Shown: positions 28,801-37,061 of the stretch, in pieces
How the letters are laid out: every line of letters begins with the position of its first letter
Numbering within the stretch: the first letter of the stretch is position 1
The notes under the pieces: model-generated
Told to the model about the DNA's origin: nothing
The model's database searches: none
What the model saw: the letters and a program-made list of their open reading frames with translations, nothing else
Program-made: the position numbers and the translations under genes
From: an uncultured Erysipelotrichaceae bacterium
GTDB taxonomy: Bacteria; Bacillota_I; Bacilli_A; RFN20; CAG-826
Reading direction: 5' to 3'
Assembly: GCA_902800025.1 (NCBI GenBank)
Contig: CADCDA010000001.1
Span: forward strand, 24,288 to 88,287
Length of the DNA stretch: 64,000 nucleotides

Positions 28801-29438
28801 GATTTAATTGCGGCAAATGACATATCAATTTTTAACGCTAAAATATCTGCTTCAGGAGCAATGCCAACACCACCGCCATTATTCATTGGCGCTGCAGCGG
28901 TTGTCGATGTATTTGTTCCGTGTGTTGCCCAAGCATACCCTTCAGAAGTTTGTTTCCAATCTTCAGCAATACATGTAGGATCAGATGAATATTGTCTATA
29001 GTATGCTGAACCACCGCTTTCGTAGTAATATCTACTTGTAGATAAGATCGCGCTACTATTATCACTTCTTTTATATTCAGGATGGTTATAGTCAAAACCA
29101 TCATCAATAATCGCTACAGTTGTGCCTTTTCCGGTGTAACTAGACCAAACACTTTCAATATCACCGATAAGGCCACTGCCTAATGATCTTGATTTTTGAG
29201 TGTTATATATGTTATCGGAAGGTACTGTAAACTTATGTGCTTTGATAAGACCCGCTGGGTCATCAACATATGAATCAAAGTAAGCGTTCTCACTAGCGAC
29301 ATAGTCGCCTCTTTTGTATTCCTTATGGACTTTGATACCAACGTTAATCAAAGAACCAAAAAGAAGTACCCCCATTAAGGAGAATCCCATGACTTTGATA
29401 ACGTTTCTTTTCATAACTTCAAATATTGTATCAAACAT
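25821..29438 (-). CDS. Subtilisin-like serine protease (S8) with Ig-like domains and the shared anchor tail
   Basis: 1205 residues. An N-terminal hydrophobic segment (about 13-35) exports the protein. The S8 domain (about 90-400) has a full triad: Asp in AIIDDG (112-113), His173 in THGTNTS and Ser357 in GTSFSSP, with oxyanion Asn275. Big_2-type Ig domains lie near 432-510, 515-600 and 755-850. The C-terminal helical domain (about 1095-1160) with C-x-G, LNKAIAKL, DEKSTFW and ARERLEAWARHEGK matches surface proteins B and C. It ends in a membrane helix and RKKRR. It is probably a cell-wall-facing protease that processes its neighbours or host proteins; that role is inferred. Confidence 0.9.
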   Translation of the reverse strand: MFDTIFEVMKRNVIKVMGFSLMGVLLFGSLINVGIKVHKEYKRGDYVASENAYFDSYVDDPAGLIKAHKFTVPSDNIYNTQKSRSLGSGLIGDIESVWSSYTGKGTTVAIIDDGFDYNHPEYKRSDNSSAILSTSRYYYESGGSAYYRQYSSDPTCIAEDWKQTSEGYAWATHGTNTSTTAAAPMNNGGGVGIAPEADILALKIDMSFAAIKSAISYAISQNVDVINMSLGAYAESFTDGWGDSQSGSSSTATYLNYVCQQAYNAGIIVVAAAGNESTWHKSYPACNTKVIGVGALGDWDNKGNANALAEFTNYVGSSQTGEINVDILAPGYVYTATQSGSSSSNITHTYDDTQGTSFSSPIVAGAACLWKEKYPNGTPDQFLSQLQSTADGIGYYTNKYVPVSGWYSNLSDVGPSNITNGRLNVAKLMAIDEPFVSTVQSSLNISVGEKHQIDLDTYNGTITYSSNNTSVATVSNSGLVEGKGAGTATITVTATKNAKTATTDVTVNVANIVAADTITFSPKSISLEAGKTYDSMSTITTSPVDASRIFLFESKNTAIATVDDESGLITGVSAGTTTIDVVAVHGSGTDTLTVTVTPSTTPTYFEKVTSTSDITDGQYLIVYESGNVAFNGGLSSLDVSSNTIGVSINNKKITYNATTEAASFTIECSSEGYAILSSSDKYIYGTSGSNVLNTSTEPVYNAMSISSGNVDIVSNTSHLRYNSADGQTRFRYYKSASYSDQQAIQLYKANVSAPVTPTVSSVTVTPSTLQLDLNSTYTGNLSATVNGSHSPAQTVTWSSSNTNIATVSSSGEVIGKAVGSATITATSTVDTTKKGTCTVTVIADAVNSVNVTCSKTFHPGETISKSDLTVVAHYVSGKEETVTDYTFTDSNYMFTYSDAPSGGTTGSKQLRLSYGGSNYTFNVNVSRAAYQNLSGASDTLTRATTGVGNGTTDYTSWSGKKLASNAVYAGVTAGDKDSIQLRSKNSDSGIFTTASGGILSKVSVTWNSGTQSGRTLNIYGKHSAYTSVDDLYNSSKQGTLLGTIVYGTSTELTISGEYEFVGVKSDSGALYLTNITFTYAGNDTAVNVANYIMYEDKEGQCTGTDDKLNKAIAKLNSMSNDEKSTFWSSNTYVIGTARERLEAWARHEGKTLTYSENAYVISDSNSISRDISISGESSSLLIWVIISAIGVSLVTGYFLIRKKRR

Positions 29439-29468
29439 TTTATGTTTTGGTAATTGAAAAGAAAAAAA

Positions 29469-29485
29469 GAGAACAAACTGTTCTC
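29469..29485 (-). terminator. Terminator after TfoX-like gene
   Basis: Stem GAGAACA/TGTTCTC, minus strand followed by a long T tract; it abuts the stop codon. Confidence 0.65.
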
Positions 29486-29776
29486 CTATTTTGTTAGATC
29501 TAGATAGACTTTATCGACAATTTCTTTTATTTCATCAGGATCTTCTGAATCAATTAGTAACATTGGTTTCGCACTTGGATACGGTATTTGTTCCTTAAGA
29601 CCGCTTTTAGAAAGGGATTCAACTTTCTTCACTAGGAACCTATTATCGTATATCCCTCCAAAGATCACGTTATTCTTATAAAGAATGAATTCTCCCATCA
29701 TTTTCTTATAAGAAATATCATCAGTTTCTCTTAGAAGTTCTAATACATACTCAAGATAGTCTTTACTACTTGCCAT
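29486..29776 (-). CDS. TfoX/Sxy N-terminal domain protein
   Basis: 96 residues matching the stand-alone TfoX/Sxy N-terminal domain: YLEYVLELL, KKMMGEFILY, FGGIYDNRFLVK and a C-terminal helix. In Proteobacteria TfoX regulates competence, but stand-alone domains like this in Firmicutes have no settled function. Single gene between terminators. Confidence 0.8.
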   Translation of the reverse strand: MASSKDYLEYVLELLRETDDISYKKMMGEFILYKNNVIFGGIYDNRFLVKKVESLSKSGLKEQIPYPSAKPMLLIDSEDPDEIKEIVDKVYLDLTK

Positions 29777-29989
29777 TATTTTCTTTTTTGTTTGTCAGGA
29801 ATCATATCAACTTATTAATAATATAACAGAAATAGGTAGATAGAAATACCGCTCAAAAAAGTTTTACAAAAGCTGTTTGCGTTCTATATATCATATTATA
29901 AATATCTTATAATTACAAAATAATTATGATATCATTTGAGCGGGATGATAATAAAAATGTTATCAACAATACAATGAGGCAAATGATTT

Positions 29990-30199
29990 ATGAGGAAAGA
30001 ATATGATTTTTCAAAAGCAGTCAAAAATCCATACGCTAAGAAATTGAAGAAGCAAGTAACAATTAATTTGAGCGAAGAAGTGATTACATATTTTAAAGAT
30101 CTGTCCAAAGAAACTGGCATTTCTTATCAAAATCTCATAAATCTTTATTTACTCAATTGCGCTAAGGAACGTAAAAAACTAGTGTTTGACTGGAAATAA
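29990..30199 (+). CDS. BrnA/CopG-like antitoxin without visible partner
   Basis: 69 residues. The N-terminal DFSKAVKNPYAKKLKKQ, then VTINLSEEVITYFKDLS and TGISYQNLINLYL, is the pattern of BrnA/CopG-type ribbon-helix-helix antitoxins. No BrnT or other toxin gene is present within 200 bases on either side: upstream is an AT-rich 213-base gap and downstream a lipoprotein. A GAGG site lies about 12 bases before the ATG. Probably an orphan antitoxin or free regulator. Confidence 0.65.
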   Translation: MRKEYDFSKAVKNPYAKKLKKQVTINLSEEVITYFKDLSKETGISYQNLINLYLLNCAKERKKLVFDWK

Positions 30200-30330
30200 A
30201 AAAGAATTCCCAACAGTCTCTATGAGAATTTCAAAAGGCATATATTTCGGCTCATATTTTATGGGTGTGTGACACTTTTGTGCGCTTATATATGTATACT
30301 TTAAAATGTACGAAAGTCGAGGACCAATAA

Positions 30331-32790
30331 ATGAAAAAATTTAAAGTTCTACTAATCCCAGTTTTATTTGGAATGTTATTAAGTGGCTGTACTCCTACTA
30401 GTAACCCTCAAGGTGGAGGAGGAAGCGGAGGAGAAGTCGCTAAGGATCCAGAATTAAACATTACCGAAAAAACAATTAAAGTCGATGATGAATTCGATTT
30501 AATTATAAATAATGTTCCTGATGATGTTACTCCAATATGGAGCCAACAAGGAAACGCGATTACGTTTCAATTAACAAGCATGGTAAGAGCGACATCCGCA
30601 AAAGTCAAAGGTGTATCCGCAGGACAAGCAACACTCACCATTGTGGTGGGTGAAAAGACTTTAACTTGTAGAGTTACAGTTGAAAACAAAGTGGAACCTA
30701 AAAAATATGCGACTATTTCTATAGAAGCTAATGAACATATGACCACTAGCTTAAAAGCTGGTAGTAACTATGAACTCAATCAAGCCATTGAATTCACCGT
30801 TAGTCCAATTAATGAAGAATATAACGTTGCTTCAGTAAAGATGAATGACACCGAACTTACACCTGCAAATGGAAAATACACATTCACTCCTACTGAAGAA
30901 AAAGAATATAAACTCAAAGTCACAACTGAAGAATTAACAAATAAAATCGTCTTCACATTTGAAAGTTTGAAAGAAGATACATATGTCGCTCAATTAACGA
31001 GAAAAGGCGTTAGAGTCAATGTCGATAACGCTGGTTATGGTTTTGATGAGATGTTTAAAAACGGTAACCTCGTTTATAACTCTGGAAAACATTTAGTCTT
31101 CTTATGTCAAGAAACATCTTTTGGAGGAGTCAAAGTTTTAATTAGAAAAATTGAATTCTCCTTTGTTGATAATAAAAATAATCTCGAACTCGGTTCATCT
31201 CAAGATGATAAAAGTGAATATTCCGATGGAGTGTGGACCTCTAAAGCCACTGAAAGTGATGAAGGTGACACCACTATTGTTTTTAATACAACTGGAGATG
31301 TTATTATTTCTAAACTCGTTATAACCACTACTCCATTTGTTCAAACAATGATTAAACCAATCTTCACTAACTTAGGTGACGGGGAAAAAGTATATTACTT
31401 TAATGGTCCTAATTTTGAAGAATGGCAAAAGAAAGTATTAGTTACTTCAGACTTAGAGCTCGTAAATGGACAAGATTATTATTTATATGTCGAATGGAAT
31501 CAATATCATAAAGATTACTTTGATAATTTAGCTATGTTCTATAAAGAAACACCTTTACATGTGTCAACATTCTATCCAAGTGAAGAATCTGGTCTTCCTC
31601 AAAAAGAAATTGTGTGTTATATGTATCGACCAGCAAAAGAAGAAAGTAAAACTAACACTATTGAATTAGGATGGGCTCCAAAAGAAGCTAGTAAAGAAGT
31701 CGTTATTGATATCGATACCGCTAATAAATACGTCAAAGGATTTATGGAAACCGAACCAAATGCGTCGTTAGGTCTTGGTAACTTCTTATTTGGAAAAGAA
31801 GTAATACTCGATTTAAAGCCAAAGAAAGGTTACATCGATTTAAAAATGATCGTTAATGGAGTCACTATTTCTCCTGAAAACGACTCCGACAAATATAAAT
31901 TCACCGCTCCATTTGCTAAACCAATCAGCATTTCCTTCGCCGCTAAAGAAGGAAGCGAAGATACAGATGGTAGAGAAGTTATCGCTTTAACTGGTGATAA
32001 CAAAGATAAAGGGTGCTTAGTTGGTGACTTTAGAAACGATCAATTCTTCTTCATTTTCTTACCAGATGATAATCATCCAACCGCAACCCTAACTTCCATT
32101 TCCTTTAATGAAGCAGTCTTAGAAAAACACGTTGGTGAAGAAGAAAGAGAATACTATTTGTTAACTAAAGAACAGACTACACAATATAGAAACGCTAGTG
32201 ATAAGTCAGCCTTATTCTCAGTAACACTCACTGAAAACCCAACATATACATCTTCCTTATCATTTAATAAAGGTGCATTTAAAGTTGAAATCGCTGATAA
32301 AACACCAACGGAAACTGATGAAGGCGTTAAATATGAAATCGCCGGAAAATCTAGTGTCACTGTTAAAATCACTCCAGAACAATATTTAGATATTCATTCT
32401 GTTGAAGTTAACGATAAGAGATTAGCAAAAGAACAGTACACTCTTGATCCTACTGATGGTTCTGTTACTTATACCTTTACTGCTAACGCTTTAAATTATG
32501 ATTTCTTAATCCAAACCAAACCACAAACTGTTCAATTAGAGTTAGATAATGAATCCACTTCTGGTTATAAGATTAAAGATTTACCAACTACACCATCAGA
32601 AGTTGGAAAACCTCTCACTCTTACTTTAATGCCATCCGATGATAGTCATTGGTTAGAAGGAAAGAAAATCACTGTTACTTATAACGGAGTAGAGCTTCCG
32701 GTCGATGAAAATAACTTCACATTTGTTGTTACACCAGTTAAAGGTGTAAGTAAAATCAAAGTTATTGTCATAGATAAGCCAGCTGCATAA
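30331..32790 (+). CDS. Lipoprotein with Ig-like domain, unknown function
   Basis: 819 residues with a lipobox (LLSGC, Cys20) followed by a Gly/Ser-rich flexible linker. A Big_2-like domain spans about 37-115, followed by further beta-rich segments rich in Asp, Glu and Lys. Several stretches resemble repeated Ig-like units (for example VSPINEEYNVASVKMND and VTPVKGVSKIKVIV). No enzymatic motif. GAGGACC precedes the ATG; a TATACT -10-like box lies at 30294-30299. Single gene ending in a terminator. Confidence 0.78.
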   Translation: MKKFKVLLIPVLFGMLLSGCTPTSNPQGGGGSGGEVAKDPELNITEKTIKVDDEFDLIINNVPDDVTPIWSQQGNAITFQLTSMVRATSAKVKGVSAGQATLTIVVGEKTLTCRVTVENKVEPKKYATISIEANEHMTTSLKAGSNYELNQAIEFTVSPINEEYNVASVKMNDTELTPANGKYTFTPTEEKEYKLKVTTEELTNKIVFTFESLKEDTYVAQLTRKGVRVNVDNAGYGFDEMFKNGNLVYNSGKHLVFLCQETSFGGVKVLIRKIEFSFVDNKNNLELGSSQDDKSEYSDGVWTSKATESDEGDTTIVFNTTGDVIISKLVITTTPFVQTMIKPIFTNLGDGEKVYYFNGPNFEEWQKKVLVTSDLELVNGQDYYLYVEWNQYHKDYFDNLAMFYKETPLHVSTFYPSEESGLPQKEIVCYMYRPAKEESKTNTIELGWAPKEASKEVVIDIDTANKYVKGFMETEPNASLGLGNFLFGKEVILDLKPKKGYIDLKMIVNGVTISPENDSDKYKFTAPFAKPISISFAAKEGSEDTDGREVIALTGDNKDKGCLVGDFRNDQFFFIFLPDDNHPTATLTSISFNEAVLEKHVGEEEREYYLLTKEQTTQYRNASDKSALFSVTLTENPTYTSSLSFNKGAFKVEIADKTPTETDEGVKYEIAGKSSVTVKITPEQYLDIHSVEVNDKRLAKEQYTLDPTDGSVTYTFTANALNYDFLIQTKPQTVQLELDNESTSGYKIKDLPTTPSEVGKPLTLTLMPSDDSHWLEGKKITVTYNGVELPVDENNFTFVVTPVKGVSKIKVIVIDKPAA

Positions 32791-32801
32791 ACAAAAAAAA
32801 T

Positions 32802-32829
32802 AACATCTAGGAAATTCATCTTAGATGTT
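32802..32829 (+). terminator. Terminator after lipoprotein gene
   Basis: Stem AACATCTA/TAGATGTT with a 12-base loop and a TTTTTT tract in the plus direction, 11 bases past the stop. Confidence 0.75.
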
Positions 32830-32846
32830 TTTTCTTACTCAATTTA

Positions 32847-33683
32847 TTATTTTTTAATTAAATCTCTCATATGAGAGTTGATATCTTCTTTTTCGTAAAA
32901 TACAGAAAGGATTTCTCCCGCGATTGAGATTGCCACTTCTTCAGGAGAATCTCCTCCAGTTTGTAAACCAATTGGGGAATAGAAATTAGATAAATCAATA
33001 TCTTTTCCATAAGCTTCGTACGCTCGAGCTAAGTAGTCTCCAACTTTCTTTTTAGAACAAAGCATACCAAAGTATTTTGGTTTGATCTTCTTTTCTAATA
33101 TTTTATCTAATACATTGTAATCATTTGTGTGGGATGGGGTGCAAACCACAATATATCGATTGTCAGGTAAACCGTTCTTTTCAATATAATCGGTAAATCC
33201 TTGATTTACTTTCACATCCGCTGAATCGTCTAAAGCGTTAATCACATAATCTCTTTCATCGATAATTGTAATAAAGAAGCCTAATGGTTTAAGGACTCTC
33301 GCTAAAGCCGCCCCGCAGTGTCCTGCCCCAAAAATATAAACATATTGTTTAGGACCAACGAATTCATAAAATAGAGTGACTTTACCACCGCACGCCATCG
33401 GTAAAACAACACTGTCATCGACAACTTTGACTCCGCGATCATTAAGAATATATCTTTCGCTAAAAGATTTTCTAGATAATAATACTTCTTTACATTTTTC
33501 TCGCGCGTAATATTCAATCGCTCCGCCTCCGACCGTACCAAAAGCGACGTTATTTTCAATTACTATCATCTTCTTACCGACATCAGCAGGACCCATTCCT
33601 TCTTTTTCGGTAACAGTAACAATAACTGCGTCTACGCCTTTTTGTCTAAATTCTTGAAGTTTTTGATAAATATCTACGCTCAT
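32847..33683 (-). CDS. XdhC/CoxI family protein
   Basis: 278 residues with both parts of the family: an N-terminal XdhC domain (VIVTVTEKEG, GTVGGGAIE, MACGGKVTLFYE with the conserved Cys, about 1-110) and a C-terminal Rossmann-like XdhC_C domain (YIFGAGHCG, about 115-150, then CTPSHTND). XdhC proteins bind molybdenum cofactor and insert it, sulfurated, into xanthine dehydrogenase-type enzymes. No such hydroxylase or Moco gene is in the window, so the client must lie elsewhere, or this is a selenium-dependent molybdenum hydroxylase helper. Confidence 0.87.
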   Translation of the reverse strand: MSVDIYQKLQEFRQKGVDAVIVTVTEKEGMGPADVGKKMIVIENNVAFGTVGGGAIEYYAREKCKEVLLSRKSFSERYILNDRGVKVVDDSVVLPMACGGKVTLFYEFVGPKQYVYIFGAGHCGAALARVLKPLGFFITIIDERDYVINALDDSADVKVNQGFTDYIEKNGLPDNRYIVVCTPSHTNDYNVLDKILEKKIKPKYFGMLCSKKKVGDYLARAYEAYGKDIDLSNFYSPIGLQTGGDSPEEVAISIAGEILSVFYEKEDINSHMRDLIKK

Positions 33684-33850
33684 AACACTAATAATTGTAA
33701 AGAAGTATCAATAAATAATGTAGTGAAAATTTTTTTATTATCGTGCGCGTCATTCAAGGTTAATGACTGCACGCGCGAGGCTTTAAAATGTTCTTTTTTA
33801 ATTTATTAAAATATGTAGAATATGTGTTAGAAGAAACATAGGAGAAACAT

Positions 33851-34399
33851 ATGAAAAAAGTATTATTATTTGCATTATTACCACTTTTATTTGCTACTGG
33901 TTGTCAAAAAGAGCCAGGAGCCCCTCTACCAGGACCATCAGAGGGTTCTTATACTGTTAAGTTAACCGCTGATAATTCAACATTAACTACCGAAGATTCA
34001 ACAAGTGCTATTCAAGTTGAAATCGCATCAAACGAAGATGAAAACGTTAAATACAAGTTTGAAATCACTGCCCCATGTTATTTAAACACAAAAAGTTCTG
34101 TTTCAAATCAAATTGGAATGAAGCCAGGAGCGATGAATAAATCTGTCTCAACTTACACTGTTGAAAAAATAACAATCGATTTTTATGCTTCTAAAGGACA
34201 AAACTACCAAGTATTCAACAATGTTGATAAAACTGGTGAACCTCAAGAAGCGCATGTCACTAATACGACTCCAACCGATCCAAATGATGGAGGAGCGGTA
34301 TTTGATTTCAGTATTAATTCCACCGGATGGTGTATCTACAATCACACAGAGTTTAATAAACCAAGTTTCTATTACATTTCTGTCGTGTTCAAAAAATAA
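33851..34399 (+). CDS. Small lipoprotein, unknown
   Basis: 182 residues with a lipobox (FATGC, Cys18). The mature part is a single beta-rich domain with no recognised family. AGGAG precedes the ATG. It is followed after 48 bases by a membrane protein on the same strand, so the two may be co-transcribed. Confidence 0.72.
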   Translation: MKKVLLFALLPLLFATGCQKEPGAPLPGPSEGSYTVKLTADNSTLTTEDSTSAIQVEIASNEDENVKYKFEITAPCYLNTKSSVSNQIGMKPGAMNKSVSTYTVEKITIDFYASKGQNYQVFNNVDKTGEPQEAHVTNTTPTDPNDGGAVFDFSINSTGWCIYNHTEFNKPSFYYISVVFKK

Positions 34400-34447
34400 T
34401 TATGCAAATAATATTATTTGTAATAAACTTTTACTGAGGTTATTAAT

Positions 34448-35110
34448 ATGGAAAGACGACAAAATATTTTAAAAACACTCTTTGCAGTCCTCCTTTTTGG
34501 TGGAGCGTGGGGAATTATTGAAGCCACTATTGGTACTGTTTTACATTTACCAATCATTCATCGAACAATGTTTCTATCAAGCACCACTATTTTAGTGCCA
34601 ATCGCCTATTTCTTAATGGGTGCTTGTTATAAAAGAAGCGGCAATATGAGATCTGTTTTATATATGGGGATTCTTGCTGCATCAATGAAAGCAATCAGCT
34701 GCGCGATCTTTAAGATGAGCTTTAATCCTTGCTTCTATATCTTGATGGAAGCTCTTTCAATGGGTATTGCTTTATTAGTTATCCGCCCAAAGAAAGTCAT
34801 CTCTTTTGCGGGACTAGGAACCTTTATTATCGCTAATACTCTTTATTTAGGTATTTCAACATTCCTAAGAATTAATGTTGCTAACGCTACTAGTACACAA
34901 GTTATGGAAAACATTCAAAAATATATGTTCATGTATAACTGTGTTGCTATCCTTTATACATTTGCTCTTGGCGCTATTATCTATGGAGTAATGAAGTTAA
35001 TCGAAGTTAAAGAATGGAACTTCTCAAAAGTTAAAGAAGTTATTTATCACCCAGCGTTTGCAAGCTCCATCGCCGCTATCGCTATAGTGGTAACAATCGT
35101 TCTTCATTAA
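34448..35110 (+). CDS. Integral membrane protein, unknown
   Basis: 220 residues with about six membrane segments (roughly 10-30, 42-60, 72-92, 95-112, 118-140, 160-182, with a last one near 200-218). The GGAWGIIEATIG start resembles small uncharacterised transporter-like or ECF S-like proteins, but no family is certain. The start overlaps no other gene and has GAGG upstream. A bidirectional terminator follows. Confidence 0.7.
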   Translation: MERRQNILKTLFAVLLFGGAWGIIEATIGTVLHLPIIHRTMFLSSTTILVPIAYFLMGACYKRSGNMRSVLYMGILAASMKAISCAIFKMSFNPCFYILMEALSMGIALLVIRPKKVISFAGLGTFIIANTLYLGISTFLRINVANATSTQVMENIQKYMFMYNCVAILYTFALGAIIYGVMKLIEVKEWNFSKVKEVIYHPAFASSIAAIAIVVTIVLH

Positions 35111-35126
35111 TAAGTTGGATTATTAA

Positions 35127-35153
35127 AAATCGTCTCAATTAACGAGGCGATTT
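35127..35153. terminator. Bidirectional terminator
   Basis: Stem AATCGTCTC/GAGGCGATT (one wobble) with TTTTTT on the plus side and AAAAAT giving a T tract on the minus side, between convergent genes. Confidence 0.75.
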
Positions 35154-35157
35154 TTTA

Positions 35158-37038
35158 TTACTTTTGATAATGATTAACGATTAAGTTTCTTAATTTTTCA
35201 GTGTTATATAATTCACTATAATCACGAGCAAGACTAGTCGCAGGGAAATTTAATACTGAATCACAGACAGTCTTTCTAGCGACATCAACACTGACTTTAT
35301 TTTTTGTCACGGTTTGAGATGGTGAAGATGAACGAACAAAGTTTCCAAATCCATCATATTGCATATAGACAGAGCAAGATCCTCCGCCACACTCTTCCCC
35401 GATTGTAAATAATCCTTCATCGTGAAGATAAATAGGAGAAATACCACCGCAAGAAAAGCCATTTTTAGTCGTTAAGACAGAAATGTCTTTATCATTAAGT
35501 AGATCAAGCATTAAATCATCTTTTTCATCGAATTTCTTATCGAAATTGAAGTCAAAGTCATATGTGGTCACACTATAAGAATCACTCATCCTATTGTAGT
35601 TATAAAACTTATGACTACCAGTTAATAGAGCAATCATAAAGAGCATTTCGTCGGTGCTTCCACCAGTGTTGCTTGCTAAATCGATAATAACGTGTTTAAC
35701 TTCGTTATCTTTACTAGCTTCATTAACTCCGTAATTAATTGCACCTACTGCTCCGCCTAAATTTTTACCAAAAGGAATCGTATCTCTTTGGCCGTTATAA
35801 TATTTATCCCATTCATCACGTAATTCAATCTCACCCATAAACCCATCGATATGAATATAAGCAACATCTCCATCTTTTGTATATGCATCTGTTCCTTTTA
35901 TCGCTCCATTAAGTTTATTTAATAACTCACTTCTTTTTTGTCTTACAGGAACTCTTTCTGCAAAGGATTTATCATAATTAGTGATTTCTTCATATCCTTT
36001 ATTAAGTTCTTGTGTAACAAGTGATTCGGTTTCACTTTTTACAGTGCTAGTAAGCCAATTTGGATAAACATAGCTTCCTTTTCTTTCATCATAATAAAAA
36101 ACTTGTAAAGGAGAATAACCACTATGACCACCATCTTGATGAAGGAGTCCTAATAGAGTAGAACCCGCTAAGAACTTAGTTAAGTTATTAGATTTTAAAT
36201 ATTCAGCAATTGTTCTTCCTAGTGGTCTTTCTTGTAATGCAGCGTCTAATCCTTTTGATAAATCATAATATAGTTCTAAAGCACTTCTTCCTGGTCGACC
36301 TAAGAAGATATCAAAATCTAAACATAGTTCGTTATAAACATAATCGGTGTATTCTTGATTAAAGCCTTTTGAATACATCGAATTATAATATTTCGCTCCA
36401 AAAGATTCGAGCTCTTCATTCTCAGTAACATTAAAGATAAATAAGTCTTTAGTGTTATATGCTCCTTGTAAGATATTTTCGTTAGAAAATAAGTCAGTAG
36501 CGAATCCAACAGGAACATACACTGCTTCTTTATCTCCATAGATTTTCATATGGTATTTAGAAAAATCAATTGTGGTTGGTTTGATATCTCCATCAAATTC
36601 TACGGACACTACTTTTGTAAATGGTAAACCATCATAACTAGCCGAAGAAACATCTCCGTATCCAGTGAGATTTGTGTTTTTAAAACACCAGAGATTATTT
36701 GATGCCATTTTGTTTTCATTAACATCAAATGTCGCTTTATAATCTCCAGCGACTGTAATCGTATAAACATCGCCTTTTTGCTCTATATCAAACCTATCTC
36801 TACCTGTATCATATTTTCTTCCGCGATAAAGAAGTTGATGATAGTCTTTAATCGAGATATATGGTATAACATTTGATTCGTAGTAACGAATCTTACATTG
36901 CGTATTATTTTTATTATTCGTGTAATAAACATTAATTGTTTCTTCTTTATAATTTGGAGTTTGTGATCCGCTAGAGGCTGTATTACAAGATGAAAGAATT
37001 AAAGGAATTAAGGCAACAAATAATAACTTAGTTTTCAT
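35158..37038 (-). CDS. S41-family peptidase lipoprotein
   Basis: 626 residues. The lipobox LSSC (Cys18) follows a short signal peptide. The C-terminal half carries the S41 fold: AYIHIDGF, the DLASNTGGS motif in place of DLRxNxGG, and NGFSCGG holding the nucleophile Ser, as in the FSCGN-type subfamily of Firmicutes S41 lipoproteins. The N-terminal half has no obvious PDZ domain. Probably a cell-surface peptidase of unknown substrate. Followed after 23 bases upstream in transcription order by the Big_2 lipoprotein. Confidence 0.83.
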   Translation of the reverse strand: MKTKLLFVALIPLILSSCNTASSGSQTPNYKEETINVYYTNNKNNTQCKIRYYESNVIPYISIKDYHQLLYRGRKYDTGRDRFDIEQKGDVYTITVAGDYKATFDVNENKMASNNLWCFKNTNLTGYGDVSSASYDGLPFTKVVSVEFDGDIKPTTIDFSKYHMKIYGDKEAVYVPVGFATDLFSNENILQGAYNTKDLFIFNVTENEELESFGAKYYNSMYSKGFNQEYTDYVYNELCLDFDIFLGRPGRSALELYYDLSKGLDAALQERPLGRTIAEYLKSNNLTKFLAGSTLLGLLHQDGGHSGYSPLQVFYYDERKGSYVYPNWLTSTVKSETESLVTQELNKGYEEITNYDKSFAERVPVRQKRSELLNKLNGAIKGTDAYTKDGDVAYIHIDGFMGEIELRDEWDKYYNGQRDTIPFGKNLGGAVGAINYGVNEASKDNEVKHVIIDLASNTGGSTDEMLFMIALLTGSHKFYNYNRMSDSYSVTTYDFDFNFDKKFDEKDDLMLDLLNDKDISVLTTKNGFSCGGISPIYLHDEGLFTIGEECGGGSCSVYMQYDGFGNFVRSSSPSQTVTKNKVSVDVARKTVCDSVLNFPATSLARDYSELYNTEKLRNLIVNHYQK

Positions 37039-37061
37039 AGCTTTTATCTCCTCTTTTATAA

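Noticed and set aside
34404..34419. Terminator CAAATAATATTATTTG after the small lipoprotein
   Set aside because: Perfect palindrome but no T tract, and the next gene on the same strand follows closely.
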